In this document: in pieces, positions 17,182 through 25,048 of the stretch
Position numbering within the stretch: position 1 is the first letter of the stretch
How the letters are laid out: every line of letters starts with the position of its first letter
DNA from: PFJX01 sp031426815
Lineage (GTDB): Bacteria; Pseudomonadota; Gammaproteobacteria; Burkholderiales; Thiobacillaceae
Direction: 5' to 3'
DNA: 64,000 nt
Assembly (NCBI GenBank): GCA_031426815.1
Contig: JASJPG010000014.1
Location: forward strand, 23,515-87,514
Translations under genes and position numbers: made by a program
Notes under the pieces: generated by a model
Databases searched by the model: none
What the model saw: only the letters and a program-made list of their open reading frames with translations
Told to the model about the DNA's origin: nothing

Positions 17182-17559
17182 ATGAAAATCTTCGCCCTCC
17201 CCTTCGCTCTCAGCCTGATGCTCGCCACCGGCCAGGTCTGGGCGCATGCCGATCACCTGAAACCGCAGTTCGGCGGCATCACCGCCGATGCCGAAGTGTT
17301 CCAGGTCGAACTGGTGGTCAAAGGTCCGCAACTCACGTTTTACCTGAGCGAACACGGCGCCCCGGTCGAATCCACCGGCGCCAGCGGCAAGCTGATCGTG
17401 CTGTCGGGCAAGGACAAGGAAGAAGTCGCATTGACCCCGAACGGCTACCAAAGCCTGGGCGCTACCCTGAAAGCCAAACCGGCCAAGGGCGCCAAGGCGG
17501 TGGCCAGCATCACCGCGCCCGGCCGCGACCCCGGCACGGTGCGCTTCACGCTGAAATAA
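17182..17559 (+). CDS. Small periplasmic protein downstream of metal pump
   Basis: 125 residues with a clear signal peptide (cleavage near VWA) and a His-containing mature start (HADHLKP). The mature domain is beta-rich and resembles in style the accessory protein encoded at 12004-12558. AAGGAG lies 7 nt before ATG 17182. It follows the pump gene on the same strand after a repeat and probably belongs to the metal resistance locus as a periplasmic metal-binding or chaperone protein; that function is inferred. Confidence 0.72.
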   Translation: MKIFALPFALSLMLATGQVWAHADHLKPQFGGITADAEVFQVELVVKGPQLTFYLSEHGAPVESTGASGKLIVLSGKDKEEVALTPNGYQSLGATLKAKPAKGAKAVASITAPGRDPGTVRFTLK

Positions 17560-17615
17560 GGCGATTGCGGGCGGCAGCGACTCCGACCATTTGGCACTTC
17601 TGCTGTAGACGCCAA

Positions 17616-17647
17616 TCCCGGATTCCGCTGCGCTGCATCCAGGCTAC
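17616..17647. repeat. Half copy of the GTAGCCCGGATG repeat
   Basis: TCCCGGATTCCGCTGCGCTG followed by CATCCAGGCTAC matches the right arm of the 3727-3831 element with one change. The left arm is missing. Confidence 0.6.
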
Positions 17648-17652
17648 GAGGT

Positions 17653-18855
17653 TCAGAAATCCAGATCGCCGAAATCATCGTCGCGCACCGCGCGCCGCCG
17701 CATGCCCTTGAGCCAGGCCTTGAATCGCTTGAGGTCATCGAACATGCGGAGGTCTTTGCCAAGATCCTTGATCACGAATTGAGCATCGCGGATGTCGTCC
17801 TTGAGATGGCCCATGAGGTTGCCGGGCGACAGCCGCAATGAAGGATCGAGACCGAAGCGGGCCTTGAATTCGGCTTCGACATGCCGGATTTCCAGGGTCA
17901 GTTCGCTCTGCTGGTCTTTCAGGATCAGGTTGTAGTGTTTCAGCCGTTCCTCGCTGATCTGGCCGATGCTGGCCTGGTCGATGTGCTCCACTTCGAGTTG
18001 CAGTTCCAGTAGCTGCAGCAGGTCCTTCTTGGCATAAGCCAGGTTGGCGCGCTTCATCAAACCGGTTTTTCGGTCGCGTTCGTGTGGGTCGGATTCGCGG
18101 TCGGGATGCAGAACGCTGGCCAGTTTGCGGTAGACCTCGCGGATCGATTGGCTGATCTGCTGCGCTTCGGCCTGCTGCCGCGCCTCATAGTCGAGTTGCT
18201 TGGCCGACTTCTTCCGCGTCGCCGCCTTGCGTGCCTCCCGCGCTTGCCGCTCCGCCTCTTCCCGCGCCTGCATCGCGTCGATCTGTGCCCGGGCACGCTG
18301 CATGACTTCCTCGGGTGTGCCCGTGTCGAAGTCGGCATCCAGTTCGACCCCGAGCGCTTCCTCCAGCATCGCCTTCATGCCCTGCATGCGCGCGGCTTCC
18401 TCGCGGTCGTAATCGGTCCGGCTGTGCTTGTTGTAGATGGCTTTCAGCGCCGCATCGCCGCGCACGGCAATCAGTTCACGCGCCAGATCGACGATCAGAT
18501 CGTCGATCACGCCGTGTTCAGCCTTGCTCAGGCCGGATTCGCAACTGGCCCGGTCCAGCCGCTGCACAAACTCGACCTGCAACCCCTGCAAGGTTTCAAC
18601 CAGCGGCACCATCACGCGCGAATACTTGTCCAGGTAAGCCTGGCTGGCGGACTCCCAGGCCAGCAGTTGCGCGCGAGATGCCTCGATTTGCTTGATCAGT
18701 GTGTTGAACGCCTTTTGCTGCTTGCTCAGCGTGCCGGGTTGCTGGCTGGCGGCGATGCTGACGGTCTTGATGTGGCTGCGGGTCATGGGCTGGCTGAATT
18801 CAATTGCCTGGATCAGGGCGAACGGTAACTGATTGATGCTAAGCATGGAGAGCAT
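17653..18855 (-). CDS. J-domain (DnaJ-like) protein
   Basis: 400 residues, mostly helical and rich in Ala/Glu/Arg/Lys. A central coiled-coil precedes a J-domain-like segment around residues 225-280 (IREVYRKLASVLHPDRESD) with the HPD tripeptide needed to stimulate Hsp70. The C-terminal part is also helical. No Gly/Phe-rich or zinc-finger region follows, so it is not DnaJ itself but a J-domain co-chaperone. The start is ambiguous: GGAG precedes ATG 18855, while ATG 18786 begins a more compact MTRSHIK form. No clear partner genes lie next to it. Confidence 0.7.
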   Translation of the reverse strand: MLSMLSINQLPFALIQAIEFSQPMTRSHIKTVSIAASQQPGTLSKQQKAFNTLIKQIEASRAQLLAWESASQAYLDKYSRVMVPLVETLQGLQVEFVQRLDRASCESGLSKAEHGVIDDLIVDLARELIAVRGDAALKAIYNKHSRTDYDREEAARMQGMKAMLEEALGVELDADFDTGTPEEVMQRARAQIDAMQAREEAERQAREARKAATRKKSAKQLDYEARQQAEAQQISQSIREVYRKLASVLHPDRESDPHERDRKTGLMKRANLAYAKKDLLQLLELQLEVEHIDQASIGQISEERLKHYNLILKDQQSELTLEIRHVEAEFKARFGLDPSLRLSPGNLMGHLKDDIRDAQFVIKDLGKDLRMFDDLKRFKAWLKGMRRRAVRDDDFGDLDF

Positions 18856-18965
18856 GTCTCCGGCACGTCGACGACAACCCTGCCAATTCGCGGAGAATAC
18901 GCCCCAGGCCCGACACCCCGGTCGGGATCACTTTCCGCCAACCTGCCCCCCGACTTGACCACGCC

Positions 18966-19916
18966 ATGAATCCGAATCTGCAACAAGCCATTCAGCGCCA
19001 GCGCCGCATCCTCGAAGGTTGGCTCGCTTCTTCCCTGTCCATTCTGGCGGAAGGTTGCCGGGAGGTCTGGCCGGATCGGTTGAGGCTGGAGGCGCGGCTG
19101 GTTCAGGGCATGGAGGAGTTGCCGTATTGCAAGTATCTGTACGTGCTGGATGCGCAGGCACGGCAGTTGACTGCGAACGTGACACGGGCGGGTCTGCTGG
19201 AATCGCAGTTCGGCCGCGACCGCAGCGAGCGGCCTTATCTCGCCGACGCCATGGCCGGCATGCCGTTTTCGCTGTCCGAGTCGTATATCAGCCGCAATGC
19301 GCAGCGGCCTTCGCTGACGGCGGTGCGCCGCATCGAGCGGGAATCCGGGGAGTTGCTCGGTTATCTGGGCGCCGACTTCGATTTGCGCGAGTTGCCTGCC
19401 ACGCAGGCGCTCTACCGGCAACCGGAACAATGGCTGCAGATGAAGGGCGATCCGGCCATCCGTGCCGGGCTGTTCCATCAGGAACGGGTGAACAGTCCGC
19501 TCGACGATCGCATCGACGAAGTCTTGGCGCTGATCCATGAACTGGTCACGGTGCACGGCGTGTTCCACGCCAAGCTGCATTTCTCCAGCTCGCGTGCGAC
19601 GTTATGGTTGGTGGACGATCCGTTCCGTTACCGCCTGCACGGTATCGCCGATCTGTCCGATCCGAACCTGTGCCTGGCGTATCCGCGCCAGCCGTATCCA
19701 GCCGACGCGAGTATCCCGGCGGACAAGGTGCGCGCGGTGCTGAACTGTTTCCGCGATTTGCGCTTCATGGACGAAACCCTTTACCTGCGCTCCGGGTCGC
19801 TGAACATCTTCAACGGCATGGTGGGGCTGACCTTTTCCTGCGACGGTTCGCATTACATGCCATGGGACGAGTTCCTCGACAAGAGCCTGGGGTTCTGGGT
19901 GGGCAGTTCGGCGTAG
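18966..19916 (+). CDS. PDC (Cache-like) sensor domain protein without output domain
   Basis: 316 residues. No signal peptide or transmembrane helix is visible, yet residues ~50-170 have the PDC/Cache pattern (YLYVLDAQARQLTANV, SERPYLADAM, FSLSESYIS, GYLGADFDLREL). The C-terminal half has no domain I recognise. A stand-alone cytoplasmic PDC domain is unusual. It is convergent with the small histidine kinase gene, only 9 bp apart, and shares the neighbourhood with a TPR response regulator and a diguanylate cyclase, so a sensory role in that circuit is plausible. Confidence 0.7.
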   Translation: MNPNLQQAIQRQRRILEGWLASSLSILAEGCREVWPDRLRLEARLVQGMEELPYCKYLYVLDAQARQLTANVTRAGLLESQFGRDRSERPYLADAMAGMPFSLSESYISRNAQRPSLTAVRRIERESGELLGYLGADFDLRELPATQALYRQPEQWLQMKGDPAIRAGLFHQERVNSPLDDRIDEVLALIHELVTVHGVFHAKLHFSSSRATLWLVDDPFRYRLHGIADLSDPNLCLAYPRQPYPADASIPADKVRAVLNCFRDLRFMDETLYLRSGSLNIFNGMVGLTFSCDGSHYMPWDEFLDKSLGFWVGSSA

Positions 19917-19925
19917 GTGCGTCAG

Positions 19926-20579
19926 TCAGGGCAGCAGCAACTGGAACACCGCGCCGAGTTCGTTGCGCAGACGGAGTTCGCCTCGGCGGCTGCGATTTTC
20001 GTGGGTTTGCACGATCAGCTTGGCGAACTGCAGGCCGAGGCCGGTGCCGGTGGCGTGGTAGGGCGCGTCACTGGCGACGCTGTGCAGGATGTGTTCGGGA
20101 AATCCGGTCGAGTCGTCGCGCACCGACAGCAACAGGCCGCCTGCATCCATCTCGGCTTCGATGGAAATTTTCGAGCGGGCATAGGCCAGCGAGTTATGGA
20201 TGGCGTTGACCATGGCCATCTCGATCAGGGTACGGTCGAAAAACCAGAGCGCCGGTACGGCCGCGTCGATGCGGGTTTCCACCTGGAAACGGCCGTGCGA
20301 CATCGAGGCGGCGGTATCGCGCAGTTCGTGCAGGAAATCTTCGGTCGAATAGGCGTCGATTGACGGCTGGATCTGGCCGTTGGCGGCCTTGTAGATCAGC
20401 AGCGCCTGTTGCAGCCGGTCGATGACGCCCTGGCAGAGCAATCTGGCGTCGTCGACGACCTTGTCATGCGCCGGCTCGCCGCGTAGCGGGATGCCATCGA
20501 TGGTCATCGCGAGCAGGCCGAGGTTGTTCTTGAGTTCGTGCATCAGGGTGGCGTAGAGGTCGACATCGTTGAATTTCAT
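19926..20579 (-). CDS. Small cytoplasmic histidine kinase
   Basis: 217 residues, only a dimerisation/phospho-acceptor helix and an ATPase domain. His 14 sits in LMHELKNNLG; the ATPase part has NAIHNSLAYA (N box), VRDDSTGFPE and GTGLGLQFAK (G box). No sensor domain is present, so input must come from a partner. It overlaps the stop of the TPR response regulator gene by 4 nt, so the two proteins are probably translationally coupled and form a pair. Confidence 0.86.
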   Translation of the reverse strand: MKFNDVDLYATLMHELKNNLGLLAMTIDGIPLRGEPAHDKVVDDARLLCQGVIDRLQQALLIYKAANGQIQPSIDAYSTEDFLHELRDTAASMSHGRFQVETRIDAAVPALWFFDRTLIEMAMVNAIHNSLAYARSKISIEAEMDAGGLLLSVRDDSTGFPEHILHSVASDAPYHATGTGLGLQFAKLIVQTHENRSRRGELRLRNELGAVFQLLLP

Positions 20580-22279
20580 GGCGCATTCCGTTTGCGGATG
20601 CCGAACCGGCTTTCGACTTCTTTCATGTGCAGGCGTAGCCCCTTGATCCGGATATGGCCGGGGGTCTGGCGTTCGGCTTCGTCCAGGCGCCGTCGTGCTT
20701 CCTCCAGCATTTCCTCATCCATGCCGGTCTGGTCGAGATATTTCAGGATCACCCAGACGGCATTCATGATGATGCGCGGGTTGTGCGGCGCCTCGCGGCA
20801 AGCGGTGAGCAGCTTGTCCACCGCCTGGCGATACTCGCCCTTCTGCGCCAGCATGACGCCTTCGTTGTTGAGCTTGCGTACATCGGCGGTTGCCTTGGCC
20901 AGCACCGATTTGCCGGCATCCTCGCGCCCGGCCGCGAGGTAGATCTGTTTGGCCTTGTCGAGCAGAAGTTCGCTGTCGTGGGCGTTGCGCGCGACGTCGC
21001 TGACGATGACATCGGCTTCTTCGGTGCGGCCGTTGGCCATGCAGGCTTCCGCCATTTTCAGCATCAACTGCGCCCCCGCCCGGATGCCGTTGGCGCGCAG
21101 GCCGGCAGCTTCATCGAGCGCTTTCCTGGCCTCTATCTGGTTGCCGGTCTGGGTATGCATCGCGCCTTGCACCACCGCCGTCACCATCAGCCCTTCCGGC
21201 GTCGCATGCAACGCGGTCTTGGCCGATTTCAGGGTAGCCGCCACGGCTTTGAGATCGCCCTGCTCCAGCTGAACCTGGCACAGGTTGCCGAAGTCCGCGG
21301 GGGTAATGAAGATGGAATGGCGGCCCTTTTCGAGGGCGTTGGAAAAGGCGTTGCGGGCGATGTCCAGATCGCCGTTGGCATGCGCGATCTCGCCCAGTTT
21401 CTGCTGTCGGCGCACGGTCTTGGCGGAAATGCCGACGGCTTGCTGCAGCACGGCCTGGGCGCCGGCAGTGTCCTTGTTGGCGAGACAGACATCCGAGAGC
21501 AGATCGTAGGCCGCCACCATTTCCGGCGCCTGCTCCAGCACATCGCGCAGTTCGGATTCGGCTTCCGCGTCCTTCTTCTGCATGTGCAGCGCCTTGGCCA
21601 GGCCGAGGCGGGCCCAGGGGATGGCGCGCATCTCGATGATCCTTTTGTACAGCGCCTCGGCCTCTTCGAAACGCCCCATCGCATTGAGCACTTCGCCTTT
21701 GAAGCGGAGCGCGTCGACCAGGTATTTCGGCTTGTTGGCGATGAGCAGGTCGCAGCCGGTCAGGGCGGCTTCCAGTTCGTGCTCGGCAAAGTTGCGGTAG
21801 ACCTCCCGGAACGCAAGTTTGCGCAGCAGGATGGCTTCGAGGCGGCTGCGCAGCACTTCCGCGCTGAACGGTTTGATCATGTAATCGTCCGGCGCCAACT
21901 CGGCCGTGGCGACCACCTTCTCGTAGACCGACTCCGCCGTGACCATGATGAACACCGTTTCCAGATCGATCAGCCCGCAGTGGCGCAACTCCTCCAGCAG
22001 TTGCTGCCCGTCGCGGCCTTCGCCCAGATTGAAGTCGCACAGGATGAAGTCGTAACGATTGTTCTTGATGCGGGTGATCGCTTCCGGCGCGGAACCAGCC
22101 ATCTGGATCTTGGACAAGCCGAAATTGGCCAGCGTCAGTTTCAGCGCGCTACGCATGCCCGGGTAATCGTCCACCACCAGCGCGCGCAATGCTGCGTAGT
22201 CGACCGTCGCCTCGCTTACCCGCTTGGACTTCAGCGTCGCGAGCAGCGCACTTTGATCGACGTTATTTGGTTGAGCCAA
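20576..22279 (-). CDS. Response regulator with TPR repeats
   Basis: 567 residues when started at TTG 22279, which has GGGGGAGG about 8 nt upstream; the open frame extends 65 codons further but that extension looks non-coding. A receiver domain (about 20-145) has LVVDDYPGMRSALK, the phospho-acceptor in ILCDFNLGEGRDG and the Lys in DDYMIKPF. The remaining ~400 residues are tetratricopeptide-like repeats, a protein-binding output rather than a DNA-binding one. Cognate to the small histidine kinase encoded immediately downstream. Confidence 0.85.
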   Translation of the reverse strand: MAQPNNVDQSALLATLKSKRVSEATVDYAALRALVVDDYPGMRSALKLTLANFGLSKIQMAGSAPEAITRIKNNRYDFILCDFNLGEGRDGQQLLEELRHCGLIDLETVFIMVTAESVYEKVVATAELAPDDYMIKPFSAEVLRSRLEAILLRKLAFREVYRNFAEHELEAALTGCDLLIANKPKYLVDALRFKGEVLNAMGRFEEAEALYKRIIEMRAIPWARLGLAKALHMQKKDAEAESELRDVLEQAPEMVAAYDLLSDVCLANKDTAGAQAVLQQAVGISAKTVRRQQKLGEIAHANGDLDIARNAFSNALEKGRHSIFITPADFGNLCQVQLEQGDLKAVAATLKSAKTALHATPEGLMVTAVVQGAMHTQTGNQIEARKALDEAAGLRANGIRAGAQLMLKMAEACMANGRTEEADVIVSDVARNAHDSELLLDKAKQIYLAAGREDAGKSVLAKATADVRKLNNEGVMLAQKGEYRQAVDKLLTACREAPHNPRIIMNAVWVILKYLDQTGMDEEMLEEARRRLDEAERQTPGHIRIKGLRLHMKEVESRFGIRKRNAP

Positions 22280-22544
22280 TCTTGTGCCTCCCCCAGGCTG
22301 TATTGATTGAAGTGATCTGAAACTTCCGGTTATGTAATACCTTATTCCATATATGGCTGTAGAGCAGCAAGCAGTTTCAAACCGTAACAATGCCCGGCGA
22401 CAATTTACCGGCGCCAAGCAGCGTCTTCGCGTCGGCGCTGCAACCGCATTCGCCAAACCTGGGTTTATCCTCATGCCGTTACGCTAAAGACTTACAGTCT
22501 TGGACCGATAGAGCGGCCACAACTACAGCAGAGATGGATGTGTC

Positions 22545-23435
22545 ATGTCGCTCCCCCTGGACCGAGAAGAAATCCAGCATCTGACAGAAGAACTCGAAGT
22601 CATCATCGCGGCCCATCTGGCCTGGTTCAAACAGATCAATCGCATGCTGGTCTGCGCCAATCATGTCAACAAGGCGGATCTGGCGGAAGACGCGCATCTA
22701 CGTTCGCCGTTCGGCCAGTGGTACTACGGTCACGAACCGCATCCGCTGCGGGAAAACCTGGATTTCCAGGAACTCGGCGCGACGCAACAAGCCATGCATG
22801 ACGTGACCCGTCTTGCGTTGCTGGAAGTGCTCGACAAACGTCGGCCCGAACCGGAGTTGTACGACGAGTGCATCGACCTGGCCTTGCGTCTCAACACCAA
22901 GTTGCGGCGCGTGCAACTGGAAATCATCGGCGAACTGCTCACCACCGACAGCCTCACCGGCTGCGCCAGCCGGCGCGGCATGCTGACCCGGTTGCGCGAG
23001 GAACAGGAACGTGCCTTGCGCATTCAACGTCCCTGCTGCCTGTGCCTGCTCGATTTCGACCGCTTCAAGCTGGTCAACGACGAACGCGGCCACCCGGCCG
23101 GCGATGCGGTCCTGCGTCAGGGCCTCCGCTTCGTCACCGGCGTGCTGCGCAAATACGACTCCATCTACCGCTACGGCGGCGAGGAATTCCTGATCTGCCT
23201 GCCCGGCAGCCCGATTAAAGATGCGGCACAGGTCATCGAACGCATCCGCAGCGGCCTGGAGCGACTGCCGATCCGCCTGCCCAGCGGCGAAACGATGTAT
23301 GTCACCGCCTCCTTCGGCCTGGCCGAAATGCATCCGCGCCGCCAGGCCGAAGAAGCCATCGCCGATGCCGACATGGCGCTGATCCGGGCGAAGGAAAACG
23401 GGCGCAACCGGGTGGAGTTGTGGACGTTCGGATAG
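22545..23435 (+). CDS. Diguanylate cyclase with CZB-like N-terminus (DgcZ-like)
   Basis: 296 residues, the same length and layout as E. coli DgcZ: an N-terminal helical CZB-type domain (1-125) and a GGDEF domain. The active site is GGEEF (211-215), and an inhibitory RxxD site (R202-D205) lies five residues before it. The cyclase makes cyclic di-GMP. Of the four zinc ligands of the CZB fold, His 24 and His 85 are retained, but the Cys is replaced by Ser 54 and the other His by Gln 81, as aligned by eye, so zinc inhibition may be lost or altered. It is divergent from the TPR response regulator gene. Confidence 0.85.
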   Translation: MSLPLDREEIQHLTEELEVIIAAHLAWFKQINRMLVCANHVNKADLAEDAHLRSPFGQWYYGHEPHPLRENLDFQELGATQQAMHDVTRLALLEVLDKRRPEPELYDECIDLALRLNTKLRRVQLEIIGELLTTDSLTGCASRRGMLTRLREEQERALRIQRPCCLCLLDFDRFKLVNDERGHPAGDAVLRQGLRFVTGVLRKYDSIYRYGGEEFLICLPGSPIKDAAQVIERIRSGLERLPIRLPSGETMYVTASFGLAEMHPRRQAEEAIADADMALIRAKENGRNRVELWTFG

Positions 23436-23638
23436 ATGGTTGCAGGTTGAGCACGCTGCGCATTGCCCAGCTTACGCACCATATTGCTCGACTTTATCGA
23501 GTATTCAAAAAACAATAATCGAATTTTATTGATACTTCATTACCCTTATCCTGCTTACCGTTTGCGGCATGGGCTTGGTCTGGTACTCGCCGCATCAAGC
23601 CGCCAGCCGACGATTTCAACGCATATCAAGGAGTTTTC

Positions 23639-24514
23639 ATGAAACGAATATTTCTGTTCCTCGCCACCAACATGGCCATCGTGCTGGTGCTCTCACTCAC
23701 CATGCGCTTGCTGGGAGTCGAACCCTATCTGAACGAAAACGGCCTCAATCTGGGCGCGCTGCTGATCTTCGCCGCGGTCATGGGTTTTGGCGGTTCGCTG
23801 ATTTCGCTGGCCCTGTCGAAATGGATGGCGAAGAAATCGGTCGGCGCTCAGGTCATCACCGATCCGCGCACGCAGGAAGAACTCTGGCTGGTGCAAACCG
23901 TGGCCCGGCAAGCCCAGGCCGCCGGCATCAAGATGCCGGAAGTGGCGATCTGGGATTCGCCCGAGGTCAATGCCTTCGCCACCGGCATGAACAAGAACGC
24001 CGCGCTGGTCGCGGTGTCCACCGGCCTGTTGCGCGGCATGACCAAGCAGGAAGCCGAAGCGGTGATGGCGCACGAAATATCGCACGTCGCCAATGGCGAC
24101 ATGGTGACGCTGGCGCTGATCCAGGGCGTGGTGAATACCTTCGTGATGTTCTTCTCGCGCGTCATCGGCCATCTGGTTGACAAGATCGTGTTCAAGACCG
24201 AACGCGGCCAGGGGCCGGCCTTCTACGTCACCATGATCGTGGCCGAACTGGTGTTGGGCGTGCTCGCATCGATCATCGTCATGTGGTTCTCGCGCCAGCG
24301 CGAATTCAGGGCCGATGCCGGCGGCGCCAGCCTGGCCGGGCGCCAGTCCATGATCAATGCGCTGGAACGCCTGAAGCAGGCCCACACCGGCCCGCTGCCC
24401 GAAAAGATGGCCGCGTTCGGGATCAGCGGCGGCGATGGCAGCAGTTTCAAGCGCCTGTTCATGACGCACCCACCGCTGGAAGAGCGCATCGCGGCGTTGA
24501 AACGGGGGATGTAA
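23639..24514 (+). CDS. htpX: Membrane zinc metalloprotease HtpX
   Basis: 291 residues, M48 family. Two N-terminal transmembrane helices (about 5-23 and 38-58) and two more near 160-175 and 195-215 surround the catalytic motif HEISH (145-149) with a downstream Glu in the REFRADAGG segment. HtpX degrades misfolded inner-membrane proteins. A ribosome site AAGGAG lies 7-12 nt before ATG 23639. An AT-rich stretch around 23480-23550 may hold a promoter. The gene stands alone. Confidence 0.95.
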   Translation: MKRIFLFLATNMAIVLVLSLTMRLLGVEPYLNENGLNLGALLIFAAVMGFGGSLISLALSKWMAKKSVGAQVITDPRTQEELWLVQTVARQAQAAGIKMPEVAIWDSPEVNAFATGMNKNAALVAVSTGLLRGMTKQEAEAVMAHEISHVANGDMVTLALIQGVVNTFVMFFSRVIGHLVDKIVFKTERGQGPAFYVTMIVAELVLGVLASIIVMWFSRQREFRADAGGASLAGRQSMINALERLKQAHTGPLPEKMAAFGISGGDGSSFKRLFMTHPPLEERIAALKRGM

Positions 24515-25048
24515 AGCGGGTTTCCGACGAGGAATACATGCAGTAAAGCAACAACCCATGGCCACGATGTTCGGTGTTGAAACGCGGGACCAAGCGTTGT
24601 TGCCGCTCCAGAGCGACCCGTAAAAGATGGAGACTTGAAAATCTGCAAGGTAGTTGAACGACGGCTAGCCTTGGTTACTCGATCTACTGGAATCGGCCAT
24701 CTTAATACGCTGGGAAAGCCAAAACATTAGCTGGCCGGCGGCCGAAGTTCTTCACATTACCGACCTTCGGCACTGAAGAGCCAATGACAAATGATCGGCC
24801 TGAACGACCGGTCATTGGGGGATTTCTACTCGGGCGGCTTGCTGCCGTACGACCAATGCAAACGAAAAATCAGCGGCGATATATCGAAGCGGCTGCTTAT
24901 CGAAAAACGCTACTCACCCTACCGACCCCTAAGCGCATATCGCAACTATGCGCATAGGGGTCGCTATGTAGAGATTTACATAGCGACCCCGAGCCGCCAT
25001 TCAGTTCGCCAAGAATTCGATGGCCCCAAACGGCCACACATTCTTCGT
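24515..25048. other. Intergenic region between convergent genes, with hairpins
   Basis: About 530 bases between htpX and the convergent hybrid kinase gene. No gene was recognised on either strand; one open frame from 24791 continues antisense into the kinase gene and is not credible. The right third holds overlapping strong inverted repeats (24924-24990), annotated separately. The composition is lower in GC than the neighbouring genes. Confidence 0.5.
24924..24990. terminator. Overlapping alternative hairpins, probable bidirectional terminator
   Basis: GACCCCTAAGCGCATA (24924-24939) pairs with 24947-24962 with one mismatch, while GGGGTCGCTATGTA (24957-24970) pairs perfectly with 24977-24990. 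The shared GGGGTC means only one hairpin can form fully. Location between convergent genes suits termination; no T run is evident. Confidence 0.55.
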
